Below, in pieces: positions 10,152 through 22,400 of a stretch of 64,000 nt of DNA (position 1 is the stretch's first letter; every line of letters begins with the position of its first letter). The position numbers and the translations under genes are program-made. The stretch is taken from assembly GCA_015501075.1 (NCBI GenBank), contig JADNYJ010000095.1:1-64000 (forward strand), in the 5' to 3' direction. The notes beneath the pieces were generated by a model. It worked only from the letters and a program-made list of their open reading frames with translations, was not told the DNA's origin and ran no database searches. The DNA is from Gymnopilus junonius (taxonomy: Eukaryota > Basidiomycota > Agaricomycetes > Agaricales > Galerinaceae).

Positions 10152-11415
10152 GTGGGCTCAAAGATATAGTAATCGATGTCCTTGAGTCGTATCATAGGCG
10201 TCGTGTCTTCCGGACGAATCTCATGAAGCCATCGAGATTCCTGACGAGCTTCTGAAAGGTTCGGTCCTGCATCCTCTGGATAAGTCCATAAATGCGGCCT
10301 AACCTCTGGATTGGCCATTTCCTACAGAGCATATTAGTAGGAATAATGATCCAGAATTGGTGACTTACTTGCGCTAATATCTGCGACAAACTATTGACGA
10401 AATATTTATGACCAAGGACGCCATCGTATTCAATAGTGTCGATGCCGCAAGATTTTTGAAGGAACTTGTCGAGGTTGTTCATTGTTTTGACTGAAGGAAC
10501 ACTGTCGGTGTCATTCACTCGCAATAGCCAAAGGAACAAATCCAGCTGGCGACGCGAGAATACAGAGCACAGAAGATGCATTAAAATGTCGAGTGTGCAC
10601 GTCTGATTGAGAGGCATTCATTGATGTATAAAGGAAGGAATAGAGTCAGAAGTACGTACAATTTTGTCATGCCAAGGAAACCAGTCGCGTGCAGTTTGTG
10701 GATCGGAGGTCTGATTCCTGGCTCTTTTGGACGCGTGCACATCTGCTGGGCTATCCGTGAAGTCTGCATTCGGATTTTCTGAACCGCGTTAGCACAATTT
10801 CGAAGTACAGACTCAGGTAATTGTGAACTCACCATCATAAAGTTCTTCACTAGACACACTTCCTCGTTCTACCTGCTCATCATCGCTGAGGTCTGCATTG
10901 AGAAAGTCGAGGGACGCCTGTGCGACTTGAGCGAAAATCCGCTGCAGAGGCGCGGGTTCCAGTTCAGTTTCACCGACAGCCTCGAGCAGATTCCAGTCGA
11001 TACCCATTATGGGTGAGGGAGAGTTTTGAGTAATGTCAGCCCCAGGTGGAAGGGCTGGATGGGAAGGAGGATAGAGTGGCTGGGAAACATTGCCTGTGGC
11101 TGCAAGAAGCAAGGTGCGGAATCCGTCTTCAACGACCGTCGAATTGGGAAGACTGTTGACAGCCTGAGAACGACGCTTGGCAGCTTCGGCGAGCATAAAC
11201 TTCATCAGTGCAGCATTGTGCGTGTCTGTCTCTTCATGTCCCTTGCAATTGTAAGAAAGTCGTTCACGGTGGTTGGCACAAGGTTTGCAGGTGAAGACCG
11301 TGCTTCCATCAGGTTTAACGTGAGGCGTCCAGTCTGTGATCATTGAATTGAATTTCCATGACATCATATTCTTGAGAAAAGAAGACTGACATTCGAGATT
11401 GGGCTCATAAGGCAT

Positions 11416-13185
11416 TGTGCGGCGGGGACTTTCTTGTTTGGATGAGGCTTCCCGAGATGGTGTTCAGAGGATGGATCATACTCAAAGTGTATTTCAAAAA
11501 AATTTCAAATCCTCAGAACTCGCACCCAACGCAATCTGCGGTTTAAGTTTGTTGCATTCCGACGGAGCTTGAACTGTGTGCAGTAAAAATAAGAACTCAA
11601 CGCAAATTCAGACCCAATTTGTATTTACTCTCGGATGCTTAAACCTAACGCATTCGAAGGTCCGGGTGTGTACTTAGATTTTCCAAAAATTCTTGTCTCA
11701 CTTAACCAACACCGAATTCCATGGTCTATACTTACTTGTTGCGCTAACGAGCCAAATTCTGCACCATTCATAAAAGTTTTCTGTCGAAATAATGGCATCA
11801 GAGGAAGGAAATTTGTTTTCTATAGCAAGCTATGAACTCATTGCTAGAACCCAAAGCAAAGCGAATGGGTATTATAACTTGCTTCGAAAGAGAAGATGAG
11901 AAATTACGACAGGAATAAATGTAGAACGACTCCGGCAGCCGAAAGACAAGTTTCCGGAGAGATAATTGTGGGAAAGAATTGTAATTTATCATTGCCAAAA
12001 GACAACGAAAAGAGCGCAAAAGAAACGAAAATATAAGGGCGCTTTCGAAAACGTTAGAATCAGTTCGGTTGCCATGTAAAGGTGCAAATATTCACCTTGT
12101 TTAATATATTTTCTAAGAAAGCTTCTTAGTTGACCAGCTGATTCAGCTTCAGGAGTATGGTGCGGCAAAAGGTGATGGACAGCATTGGCATCGACATGAA
12201 ATGGTTCTAATGAATGCTGAGTTTCACGGCATCAGGCCATCGGAGAGATGGAACATGGCTGGAGCGAAGCAGACAGTAGGTAAGAGTTGAGTAAAATTGT
12301 CCTTGAACGGTACGATGGCAGACAGACCTAAGCTCCATACATGGCCGGCTGTAAGTAATGATAACTCATGAATTCTAGAGCCCTGCTTCAACATCAAAAA
12401 GCCAATAGAATAAGAGACATAGAATGCACTTATCAACGTTGCACATTCATGCTACCTTCAGTACCAAAGAGACAGAGTCAAAGTTGAGGCCTAAGAGGCA
12501 GGTGACGATGTCAGGGCTGGCAGATGAGCTAATGAGAAAGAGACGGACTAAGAACTTCGTCTGAACATACCTCAGCCTATGCATCGATTTTCACGGCACA
12601 TTCCTGAGGAACCTAGGGTAGTATGCCCAGCCCAGGTTGACTCAAGGCAGAGAAAGGTAGAAACATCGTCCTCACGAACCTGCATCGGACCTCCCAGCTG
12701 GAAGAAGTAGCATCCAAAATAGTTGTCTGCAGTGGCAGTCCGAGTACTGCTCTACATGATGTGAGGGTAAATGGATGATTTAAAATGGTGGTTAAATATT
12801 ATCGGGAGAGTCAGGACTCGGTTGACGGTTCCCGATAGTGTGACACTGTGACCCACGAACTGGAAAACGCAGCAATGAGATTTCCATGATTTATCTTCGG
12901 CTCTCATCTTCAGACCGAATGCTCAACTTCTCATGAGACTTTTCACGATTCAGGAGTACTTACCATTCTGAATTTTAGCTCGGTTCACATGTGGTCTTCT
13001 AGACTAACTGCGGAGTTTACCCTTTGAGTTGAGTTGCATTTCATCCAAATCGCACTTCCAGTTGCCAAATCACGCTGACGTTCTGACGTTCTTTTTCATT
13101 TTTTATCAGGAATTACGCCCCGTGAAATAGCAACCTTGAGAAATTAATCAAGGCCGTGTCATTCTCTTTTCGACGTGTGCCCGCC
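11416..13185. other. Gene-free stretch upstream of gene C
   Basis: No coding region with family-like sequence or splice structure is visible on either strand. It should hold the promoter of gene C near 11416-11500 and possibly the outer end of a DNA transposon if A-B-C is one. I could not identify terminal inverted repeats or a target duplication by eye. Confidence 0.5.
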
Positions 13186-13308
13186 ATGTCTAACCTCAAT
13201 TCCGACTCCCCTCCTCAGGAGGATGTACTCTATATGCTTCACCATGTTTTCTTACCACCCAAATTACCCCAGCAGGATGACAGTAATGTCGAACACGACA
13301 TCACTTAA
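13186..13308 (+). pseudogene. N-terminal fragment of a DUF3638/DUF6606-type protein
   Basis: An ATG at 13186 opens a 40-codon frame containing SPPQEDVLYMLHHVFLPPKL and PQQDDSN, ended by TAA at 13306-13308. The same words, in diverged form (SPPLKNILYMLHH, FLPPELPQQDDSN), form the N-terminus of the giant gene at 39052-48710. Nothing recognisable of the remaining ~3000 residues follows; the next 1.2 kb is noncoding up to the KRE6 stop. It is read as a truncated relic of a second copy. Confidence 0.6.
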
Positions 13309-14569
13309 CTTATCGCACGTCACTGGAATTTGGACAGTTTCTATCTGACAATCAACAATGGCAATGGACATCCGTGAGCAACTCCGTTGTTGCATAATCT
13401 TATCCTCCTAGCAGGGTTCTAGGGGGCGTTGTGCTTGCAGTATCAAGATTTTGTGCCGCATTATGTAGGATAAACTTGGCTCCACAAAGGCCGCACGCCA
13501 ATCGACAACAAGCGAGGAGAAAAAGCAAAGAGGAGAAAATTCATTCTTTATGTGAGTACCACTACCTACTCGCAGGGGTACCTACCATATACGATAACCA
13601 ACAAACGCGAAAGTCCACATGTTAAAAAAGACCCATGTTTAGACGAAAAAAAGAAGAAATAAAGGACAACTCCGACCAGTCGAGAAAACAGATTTCACGA
13701 AATAATCGGATGGATAAAAATAACAGAAAAGAAAAGAGATTCGGGAGAGCCTAGCTGCCTTCAAAGAAAGTGAAAGTTAAAGGTATACCAAAAGAATGTA
13801 AAAAAAGGAAAGGTGAGAGAGCGGAGTACGAGGAAAGATTGGAACGGTATTGCCTACAAAAAAGAGCGTGGTGAAGGAGACAAGGACGAGAGCGAATGCG
13901 CATATAGTACGTGGAAATGCGGGGGGTTAGTTTGTTAGTTCAGTTCAAATGCAAAAAAAGAAGATGCCAAACAAAAAAACAACGACTGCCGCAGAAGAGG
14001 GGGTGTGTGAGTATGAGTGTTAAGGTGAAGATAAAAAGGAAAGCAGAAGAGAAGAGAATGAGAATGACGGGAAGAAACATTAAAAGTAAGTAACACGTTC
14101 AAATTCTCTTTTTTTTGTGACCAGACCAAAAAAGGGTTCCAAAAAAAAATCGGAAAGAAGAAATATTCACGGGTATTGCCCAGCGCGCTGCCGGGAAACA
14201 AAAGATCGTACAGACGGCCATCCAGGGAGGATAGGTGAGGTGCGGCGAATGGATAGAATATATGGAGCAGTGCGATGAGAAGAGGAAGGTGAAGTGCAGA
14301 GGGAGTCGGAGCAAAGCAAGCCGGCATTTGGAGGTGAGATCGGCAGATCAAGTATGGGCGACGAGAGCGAGTATAAAAGAATGAAGGCAAGAGAAGGTGG
14401 GTGGGGTGATAGCACAGTGCGTTCCGATATATGTGTATAAGTAAGTATAGCAGGAGGGATCGAGTCTTCTATGTTGAACATTGGGAGCCTGCCGGTCGTG
14501 TAAGCCCCCTTTTTGGAGTTGAATAAATCTTGGAAAAATATGACGGCAGCTCGGGGCCTGGGCAGCCCT
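13309..14569. other. Intergenic, A/G-rich stretch downstream of KRE6
   Basis: The plus strand is strongly purine-biased from about 13620 to 14200, with many short A runs. No gene was seen. The part next to 14570 should be the 3' untranslated region and terminator of the KRE6 homologue, which is transcribed leftward into it. Confidence 0.5.
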
Positions 14570-17500
14570 CTAGCAACCATCATACATCGAATTCTTGGGC
14601 TTGTCGTATGGCCATGCCGTATAATTCACACCTATAATCCAATTCAGCATCAAACAGCTAACAAAACGAGATATAACGTAAGACGCACTCGTAAAAGCCT
14701 CCATATGCTTATTAATATAATCCGTCGTCGGATAATCAGGCGGATTGCACCCAGTATTCGTCTGACCCTTGCGCTGATACACCCTCACATAGTCCACTTT
14801 CATCTCAGCAGGGAAGGTCATCGTGTTCAAGTTGATAGTTTGCCAGGTGGCTATTCCAAAGACATATGAGCTCTAGCCGGAATAAACACAGGTGAAAGAC
14901 GAGAGAGATACATACGTGAGATACCCAAGTTCAAGATGATACTCATCGGTTCCTCAGGGATCAACCTGGGCCCGACACCAGACCCATTCGTGCCCTGATC
15001 AGCACCGACAGCCGGCGGCCAAATCTCATACGTCTTCTGTCCGTCCGCCTGCCAGGTGATGAACCCATCACCGCGATTCTTGGGATCAGACCAATACTCA
15101 AAGCCTATCAAGATCAAAAGCCACATATAGTCAACAACAAAGTAAAGAAATCACAAGAATGAAAACAAAACCCACCGAATGTATGATAAACACTCCCACT
15201 CCCTTGGAACATATCCGTCGGCGTCGTCGTCAAACTGCTAATCGCCTGCTGTACCGCACTGCCCTTGTAGGTATTCGCCCGCGTCAGGTCATTGAACAAC
15301 TGCCACGAGCTCGAGTCGTTGTTATACGTATAATCATGCGAGAAGGGCGCAAACTGGGCCGATTGCGATACAACCTGGCCGACCGGGTTGACTTTATCTT
15401 TTTCCGTCTCAAAGATATCAATTTCGGGTGCGCCGCGGCCGATGTTGACGGCTGGACCGGGGTGGTCGGATCCTGGACATGAGCATGCACTGTTGTACGG
15501 TAGAACGTTAAGAATGAGTATGCCAAGAAAAAAGGTTGGAAGAAGAAGAGGACTGACGATACACGTTGGCCGCTCAACCAACTCAGCTCAAAGTTGTACT
15601 TGTCTCTCGAAGCATCCGAGTGAAGGGCAGCTGCTGGGCCCGACCCGTCTTTCAAAGTCTGATTAGGGAATGTGCCGACGTCGCATGAATCATAGCTGTC
15701 AAGAGGTATCAACATTCAACCACCAATAATTAAATATTTAAAAAATACGCACGTATAAGGCCACATCCCATCGGTCGTCGCCGCATATCCAGGTCGAGCG
15801 AGGTTACCCATCGTCCATGCACCAGGCCACTATAAACAAGGGGACATTAACACCGAAAAAAGGATCCCCCCCCCAAAAAAAAGAAAAAAAAAAGAGGACT
15901 CACATAACCCTGCGTATTCTGATCCGGCCCAGGGAACGTCACGCTAACCTCAATATACCCCGTCGTGAAACAAAACTTATTCCACGTCTGCAGCATCCCC
16001 GACCGATAATCCAGCCCGTGGTTATCAGCATTAGTGAATGGTGCGGTCGAATCTGTCCACACGCAAAAACGCAAGCCGATGAGAAATCAAAAGTGTCTTT
16101 CTTTGAGTATTTGGGGCTGGACTTACTAGGCGTCAAGCCAGGCTGCGTCGTCGACGTCGAATCCATCGTGATAATCAACGCCCCATCTCTCGTCGTGACC
16201 TGCTGAGGATCATACCACTCTAAATCACCCGTCGAACCATACCATAAATCCACAGCTTCCCAGAAGGGGTCGTCGCCTGTTCATAGTTGAGTTAGCTTAT
16301 TGTCAACCTTGGATGAGTAAGAGATGCAGATAAAGATGAGGGATTGAGAGTGAAAAAGCAAAGAAAAAGAAGAAGGTAAGAGGCAAAAAGCATGATAGCG
16401 AAAGGAAAGGATAAAAATAGCAAGGAAGTCCCTACCACCGGCCGTAAGCCGCAAACCGACTCCGACCTGCCTATCACTCATCCCTGCCACGTCAACCACG
16501 CGCAACACGCCACGCCAATCCGCCCCTCGATAACGTCATCAACGCATCACCCCCTTCCTCCAGGCAACACAGCAGAGAAAAGAGAGGAAAATAACATAAA
16601 ATCAAGTGAAAGAAGGAGAAGCAAGGTGACCGAGACCAGCAAACTCCCAAGAACCAACCAACCAACCAACCGGCTTTTTCAGTACCCAAGTAAAAAGAAA
16701 TAAAGATAAAGATAAAAATAAAAAAGAGGGGGTCCAAATTGCAAAAACGAAAATAACGGCAAGAGCAGCAGCATGACATGTGAGAACGAAAACTCGAAAA
16801 CCCACACTCCGCATTACCCATTCTCATGCGCAACAAAGGTTAAAATAGCCGTGAAGAAAGACAGATAAGGCATGTCAAGAAAGAAAAAAAAGGAATATCC
16901 AATGCGAAACGAAGAAAAGAAAAAAAGGACATTGACCAAACAAAAACTAGACGCAAGAGTAATCATTCACATACGGCGACCATCACATCCCATCCCATCC
17001 CATCACGTCCAACTCTCACAACGAAGAGATGAAACAAACCAACAACGTAATCACCACCACCACACACCACACCACCGTTATCCCCTCGAACCTTGACCAA
17101 CCAGACGGCGCAAAAAGCAACGGGAAAAAAATGCCGTCGAAGAATAAAAATCAGAATAAAAACAAACAGTCAAGGCCATCCATCGCCGCAGTGTGAACCC
17201 CACCCACACCTCTGAGTGTTGATCATAAGCTGCATTTGCATTGCAACCGGCGACCGACATGAAACATCGGATCGACTTGAAGCGGACGAATGCGAAATAC
17301 GAACGAATGGGAATATTGTAGATGCCAAGCAAATGACAGAGCAGGCAACGGCCACTCACAGGCCACGGTTAGAAGAAAAATGAAAATGAAATCAAAAAAA
17401 GGAAATTGGAGTGGAAAAGAAAAGAAAAAAAGTGAGGGGGAGGGAGGGGAAGGGATGACGCAACCGCACAACAGCGGCCGCAATCCCACACAACCGCAGT

Positions 17501-19477
17501 CGATGATCATGCTCATCGTCATCGTCATCCGTATCCGTCAGCGGATAACAGAAAACACAGGACAGAGGAGCGTGACACTGAAACCCAATAGAGAGGGGCC
17601 AGAACAAGAGCCAGAAATCAAATGTAAATGGCTGAGGAAAGAGGAAAGAATAAAATAAAATAACACCAGAGGGCAAAAGAAAAGAAAGAAAGAAAAATAA
17701 ACTCGAAACTCAAAATAAAAGAGAAAAAGAAACCAGCAAGGGGAACACGAAAACGCAACGCGTACAACAAACACGAAAAGAAAGCAAAGGAAAAGTCTCC
17801 AGAAACAAAAAAATCCACCCCCCCAAAGAGAAAAAAAAAACCCCCCCAAAAAACCCTTCAAAAAATACAACGAAAAGACGCACCAGGATAAAACGTCCTT
17901 CCGGGGGTATTAAACTCGTCCGAAAACACCAGCTCGTAGTCTTGTCCGTCGTAGCCCGTGCGCTGTTTCGCGCTTTCGGGCGTCTCGATGTCGATTGGGT
18001 CTGGCATTTGGAATCTGTACCGCAGGGGTGGGGTTAAGAGAGGGAATTGGAAGGGAATAAGTGAAAAGAAGGAGGGAGGGAGAGGGACGTACAGAACGGG
18101 TGCTTGGCCTGGATAGAGAGGGAGGGAAGAGTTAGTAAAGCCAGAGAGAAAGTAATAACCACAGAAAGAAAGAAAAAAAGAGAGAAAGAAAGAAAAGAAA
18201 AAGAATAACATACCAGTCCCATTAATCCTAATATTCCCCTCCACAGCTGCATTAAACCTCCTCTCGCGATAAAATGAGAACACGGGGTAGAACACAAACA
18301 GCGTCATCATCCCCAACACCAACAATATCAGCATCCCAATATTAAACACCCCCCGCCACCCGAACCCACCGCTCCCCTCGTCCCAATTCTTCCTTCCCTT
18401 CCCTCCCGGCCCCGCACCTCCCACACCCCCTTTACCCCCCCGTCCCGGCTTCTCACTCGACCCTACAATCCCGCGATACTTGGAAGACAAATGCGCGTGA
18501 GGATTCGGATCATGCAACAAATCCTCCTCATCCAGCGGCTCATTCTCATCCACAGCAGGATCATACGCATACGGAATCAACCCCCGCACGGAACTCATCG
18601 TTCCCGTCCCGACCGTCGCAGGGTACTTGCTCTCCGCGACGGAATTGATGCTCTCCCCTGAACTCGACGCGAAGCTCGCGCGGTTCCCCTTGCCACCCCC
18701 CGGGATCTTGGGTGGGAGGAGCAGGGGGTCTCTGGAGGAGAGGGCGCTGGGGCGTAAGGAGTTTGAGGCGGGACGGTCGTCTGCGAGGCGGTACAGCACC
18801 ATTGAGCCGTGGCCGTGGCCCATGGTGCTGGGGAACCCCGAGGTGTGGGTGCCCAATCCGAGGGTGGCGATGACGCCGTCTTCGGCTGCTTGAGGGTGGT
18901 TGGGGGCTCCGGTTGCATTCCGGGCTGTGAGCGTGCCGCCGCGCGAGGGGGAGTGGGATTGGGAGAGGGAGGAGGCGCGGGAGAAGGGGTTGATGGCGGT
19001 GGAGGAGGAGGAGGTCGAGGTAGACGCGGCGAGGGAGGGGTAGGGTGGGGATTGGAGGAGTTGTTGCGGGGAGGGAGAGGATGGGTTGAGAGGGGAGGAT
19101 GTGAATGACCCTTGGCGCATGGGTCCTCCGCCTCCGCCGCCACCGCCGCCGCCTGGGTTTCCGCCTCCGCTGCGGCCTTGCATCATCATAAAATCAGGCG
19201 AAGAAGGCTGAGAGACGAGCAGCCGGGTGTCTTCATGGTGCATGGGAGTGTTGGGACCGGCTGAGCGGACTTGTTGAGCAGCGCTGGCGAGGTGGGCGGG
19301 GTACTCTGCGTATTGGGGGCCGCCGCCGCCGCCGTCATGGGAGGTGCTGTGCCCGCCGCTGCTGCTGCTCAGACTCCCGCTCCGCGCCGGGTAGGCGAAG
19401 GGGTTGCTGGCCTGATTGGGGGGAGGAGGTGATGAGGGGCCCCATTGGCGTGGGGATTGTGGTGGTTGGTGTGCCAT
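14570..19477 (-). CDS. KRE6: Beta-1,6-glucan synthesis protein, KRE6/SKN1 family (GH16-type)
   Basis: Eleven exons: 19477-18214, 18108-18093, 18014-17884, 16276-16127, 16052-15904, 15829-15753, 15695-15558, 15489-15176, 15104-14916, 14850-14689, 14631-14570. They sum to 2652 nt, an exact 883-codon frame plus stop. A ~370-residue Pro/Ser/Gly-rich cytosolic tail precedes one membrane span ([20 protein letters not shown]), giving a type II protein. The lumenal part has [36 protein letters not shown] and the GH16-type catalytic motif EIDIFE in [15 protein letters not shown]. It ends KNSMYDGC. In yeast such proteins act in the secretory pathway to build cell-wall beta-1,6-glucan. Odd points are a 16-nt microexon (18093-18108) and a 1607-bp intron. 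A partial broken copy lies at 37793-38682. Confidence 0.93.
16277..17883 (-). other. Unusually long (1607 bp) intron of the KRE6 homologue
   Basis: The intron separates TFYPG from DDPFWEAVD, residues contiguous in the family. It has a GTGCGT donor at 17883 and ends ...AACAG at 16277. All other introns of this gene are roughly 50-110 nt. The intron is extremely strand-biased: A/G-rich on the plus strand, so pyrimidine-rich in the transcript, especially 17640-17880. No ORF with family-like sequence was found inside. Confidence 0.8.
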
Positions 19478-22400
19478 GCTACGATAGGGTGTTCAACCAA
19501 AGTAAATTTGATTCCTAATCCAATTCCTTTTCGTCAGTGTTGGTGGTGGTAGTGCTTGTCCGTCGTATGTAATATGCTTCTTGATGGAAGAACCGTCTAG
19601 TATGCCCAATGCCGAAATTACAAAGAGAGTTGGAAAAAAATGACAGGTCGACAACGGCAGCAGAGCAGTTGACTTCCCGAGTGCCTTTACAGTCGGAAAG
19701 ACGGACAGAGAGGAGTGCGAAGGGGGAGGAGAGGAAAGAGAGGAAGAACCGGAATGGATGGAATGGATAATGAGAAACGAGTGGGAGCTTGTAGTGAGGA
19801 AGCAGGGGGAGGGGCCGTGGGAGGAAAACTGGCCATATGTTTTGCGTTTACGGCTTACCCGTAACCATTCTCGATCACAGCCTGTTGCCCTTTCGTGACG
19901 CACGGCAAAAGTTGCAAGCACCATACATAGCAAATCTCATCACCGTCACACAATAATTTGAATAAACCCTCCGTTTTTGGGAATGCGAGAAAATTCAAGA
20001 ACAAGGCACCGGCCGGAGGGGAAGTCGGCCAATCTCACCCGTAAGGAAAGTCTTGGCACCCGAACTCCGACCATTATTTCGTTGTTCGCCGGCGTTTTAT
20101 GACCGTTGGTTGTCACAAGCAGGAGTTTAGAATCCCCGAACGGCTCCAATGATCATTTGAATCGATCTTGTTCTGCTTTTCTCTTCACTCCGCAGCGTCA
20201 CTGGTGCCGTCAGCTGGCCTTGCTTTGAGCTAACCTTAGCTCCACGGCATGCATGATTGCGCCATTGCTCTATGACTGTCCCGATAAGCCTCTCCTCCTG
20301 CCTTGCTTCAAGCCTTGCGCTATCGATGCTTAGCACCACTAGCCCGCCCACTGAAGCTTATCGTCTACTGTCTTCAGCTATCGAACTTCAGCTTCAACTT
20401 CTGGATCTGCATGTGCGAACCCTTCTGACCTTCCTTGCTATCATCATCCCTTCATATCTCCTCTTGGTGCCAATTCCGAAATGCTCTGCGGCGCCAGCGC
20501 GCTACCCACCTAGCACCAGCGTGTTAGCGTTAGCAGCACCGTAACCCAATTTCACCTGCTCTGCAAACCCGAGACTTACGCCTAGTCACGCCTGCGCAGC
20601 TGATGTCTCGCATACCTCGTCGTCTGAATCTGGTCTTAAATCCTCTCCATCATCCAACGGCCGCAGGATACTATTCTAATGTCTATTATGCACAAGCTCA
20701 AAGGCTTCAACTCCATTCTTCCCTCTAAGCTTCGGAAACTCCAAATCAGTTCGACGATCAACATGACAGGCCTCTCATCCTAGTCGCTCTCACACAGAGT
20801 ATGTACGATGTGATAAGTCATCGTCAACGCGCCATCGTCATCATCGGTAAGTACGAAGATGTCTATCGAATGATACCCTCATGCTACCATGCTCATGTTA
20901 ACCGAAATCTAAATCAAGAATAGTTGTCTTTCAATGATCAAATCAAATGCTCCTGTGGCGCCTTTAGATTTCACCGCCCAGCCCCATCAGCTCGCTCCAA
21001 CATGAAGCTGGGATAAGGACAACAACTTTGAACTGCTCACTCTATGACAACTTCTTGACTCTATGACTCTGAGACTATGTGTACACAGTATCGGGGACAT
21101 CTCCACGATTTGGCAAGCTGCAAGCATCGCATCATCCGTAAGCATGCACCTACCTTCTAAGCTTATAACCAGCCGGTTTCGTAACCCTAATTTAATTGAT
21201 TATTCTCCCTCCATTGACAGAAACATTAACCCCTTTCCTTCACCATCTGGACTGCAGAATGAATTTAAATATCAACCTCCAATCTTCAATAGGTACGTAT
21301 GTATGGTATGTATGTACCCCTCATGATATCCCAATCATAAGGCTGCTCCTGCACACGAACTGCAGACTACGAATTACGAACCTCAAGGATCATCAAGTAG
21401 GTATGCTTTGACTCGAGTTTCCTTACCTACATGGAGGATAAGCGATACCTCTCCAACCTAGATCGCGATGCTGAATGGGGCCCGTCTTCAGCCAAATCCT
21501 ATTAGTACATCTGGGGGCTGGGACTTCCTTCTCCTTCTCCCTGCTCCCTCCTCGCTGGGCCCCTGGTATGCGCACAGCACCGATCTTGAGAGTTGATCAT
21601 GAGTCTTGAGGGTCTTTCATTGGCGGGCTAGTTCTAAATCTACTCCTCGATCCATTTGATACCAACGCCACCTCCTCTACTCAGCATTTCACATTCATCT
21701 TCCTCAATCCCTCCCTCGATCCCTCAACCCTCAACCCTCCGGCTCGATCTAGATTCAATTCTCCGAAAGGATCATCAGGGACTCACTTCTGAGGTTGAGT
21801 TTATTATCATTAACAGCATGTCCCTGGTTATAACTTGTAATTATAATCTCAATCTCAATCTCAATCGGAATCAGACTCAGACTCACGGCCATGTCACGCT
21901 GGATCACTCTGGAGTGAGTTCCCTTCTTTCCGCTACATAAACTTCATAATCTAAACGGGTGCTGACTCAATTTCGACGCTTCAAATTCTTTCTCGCGCGT
22001 CACTGGTTATTAATTTTATTAATCTATCACTGGTTATTTACCTCGCGAAAGCACCCCGGCTCGTCTGCTGATTTTGTTCGCATGCACTGTATGCTGCAAC
22101 GTCAGATGGGTTCAAACTTCAAACCCCACAATCATATTAGCTGAACTCGTTCCTTTTGAATACAGGAATACAGCTGCTCTACTTACTACTAGTATCTGCG
22201 TCTGCGTCTGTGTCTTGGCGACCGCCTCAGGAGCTCTAAAATCAAATAGGATAGCCCCACCCTTAATGTGACAAGGACGTCGATCTATGCATCATAGTAC
22301 TAGAGTAGAGTAGAGTAGAGTAGGGTATTTCATTCATCATCGAGTTTGATCCAAAGTTTAACTACCCAAGGAGCGATACAACCTCCGTTTTTAAATTCAA

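Larger units (their letters stand above)
2858..11415 (-). pseudogene. Gene C: large TNP2/CACTA-like transposase-family gene, split by an LTR element
   Basis: Minus-strand exons: 11415-10833, 10778-10660, 10602-10369, 10321-10152, then 5941-5714 after the inserted element, 5659-5359, 5306-4937, 4888-4630, a next exon starting at 4581, and further exons to the stop at 2858. The first exon has a zinc-binding pattern C-x2-C-x13-H-x5-H. Later come DWFPWHDKI, CTLDILMHL, WMYCDDTSGN, FLCTSNLAPPLEMMDG, GDNPMQSE with FFCCVC, MPVEILHVVLLGFIKYFWRD and FATEAFESFNAVIRAKS. The end is an RG-repeat tail. This order resembles TNP2-type (EnSpm/CACTA) transposases and matches a multicopy basidiomycete family I know only as hypothetical proteins. 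The recognised exons join in phase. The only clear lesion is the 4.2 kb insertion, so the gene was probably intact until recently. A domesticated host gene is the alternative. Confidence 0.65.

Noticed and set aside
17290..17870. Open frames on both strands inside the long KRE6 intron
   Set aside because: They are produced by homopurine/homopyrimidine tracts (poly-Lys or poly-Phe) and contain no recognisable domain.
18595..19143. 182-codon Pro-rich minus frame overlapping KRE6 exon 1
   Set aside because: It is a shadow of the GC-rich, low-complexity first exon, whose own frame gives the family's tail, membrane span and start.
19493..19933. 146-codon minus frame just upstream of KRE6
   Set aside because: It lies in the expected promoter and leader of KRE6, ends before its ATG in a different context, and shows no protein-like pattern.
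20257..20544. 95-codon open frame on the plus strand in the gene-poor block
   Set aside because: Composition is random-looking, it has no splice partners, no family-like words and no nearby promoter signal.
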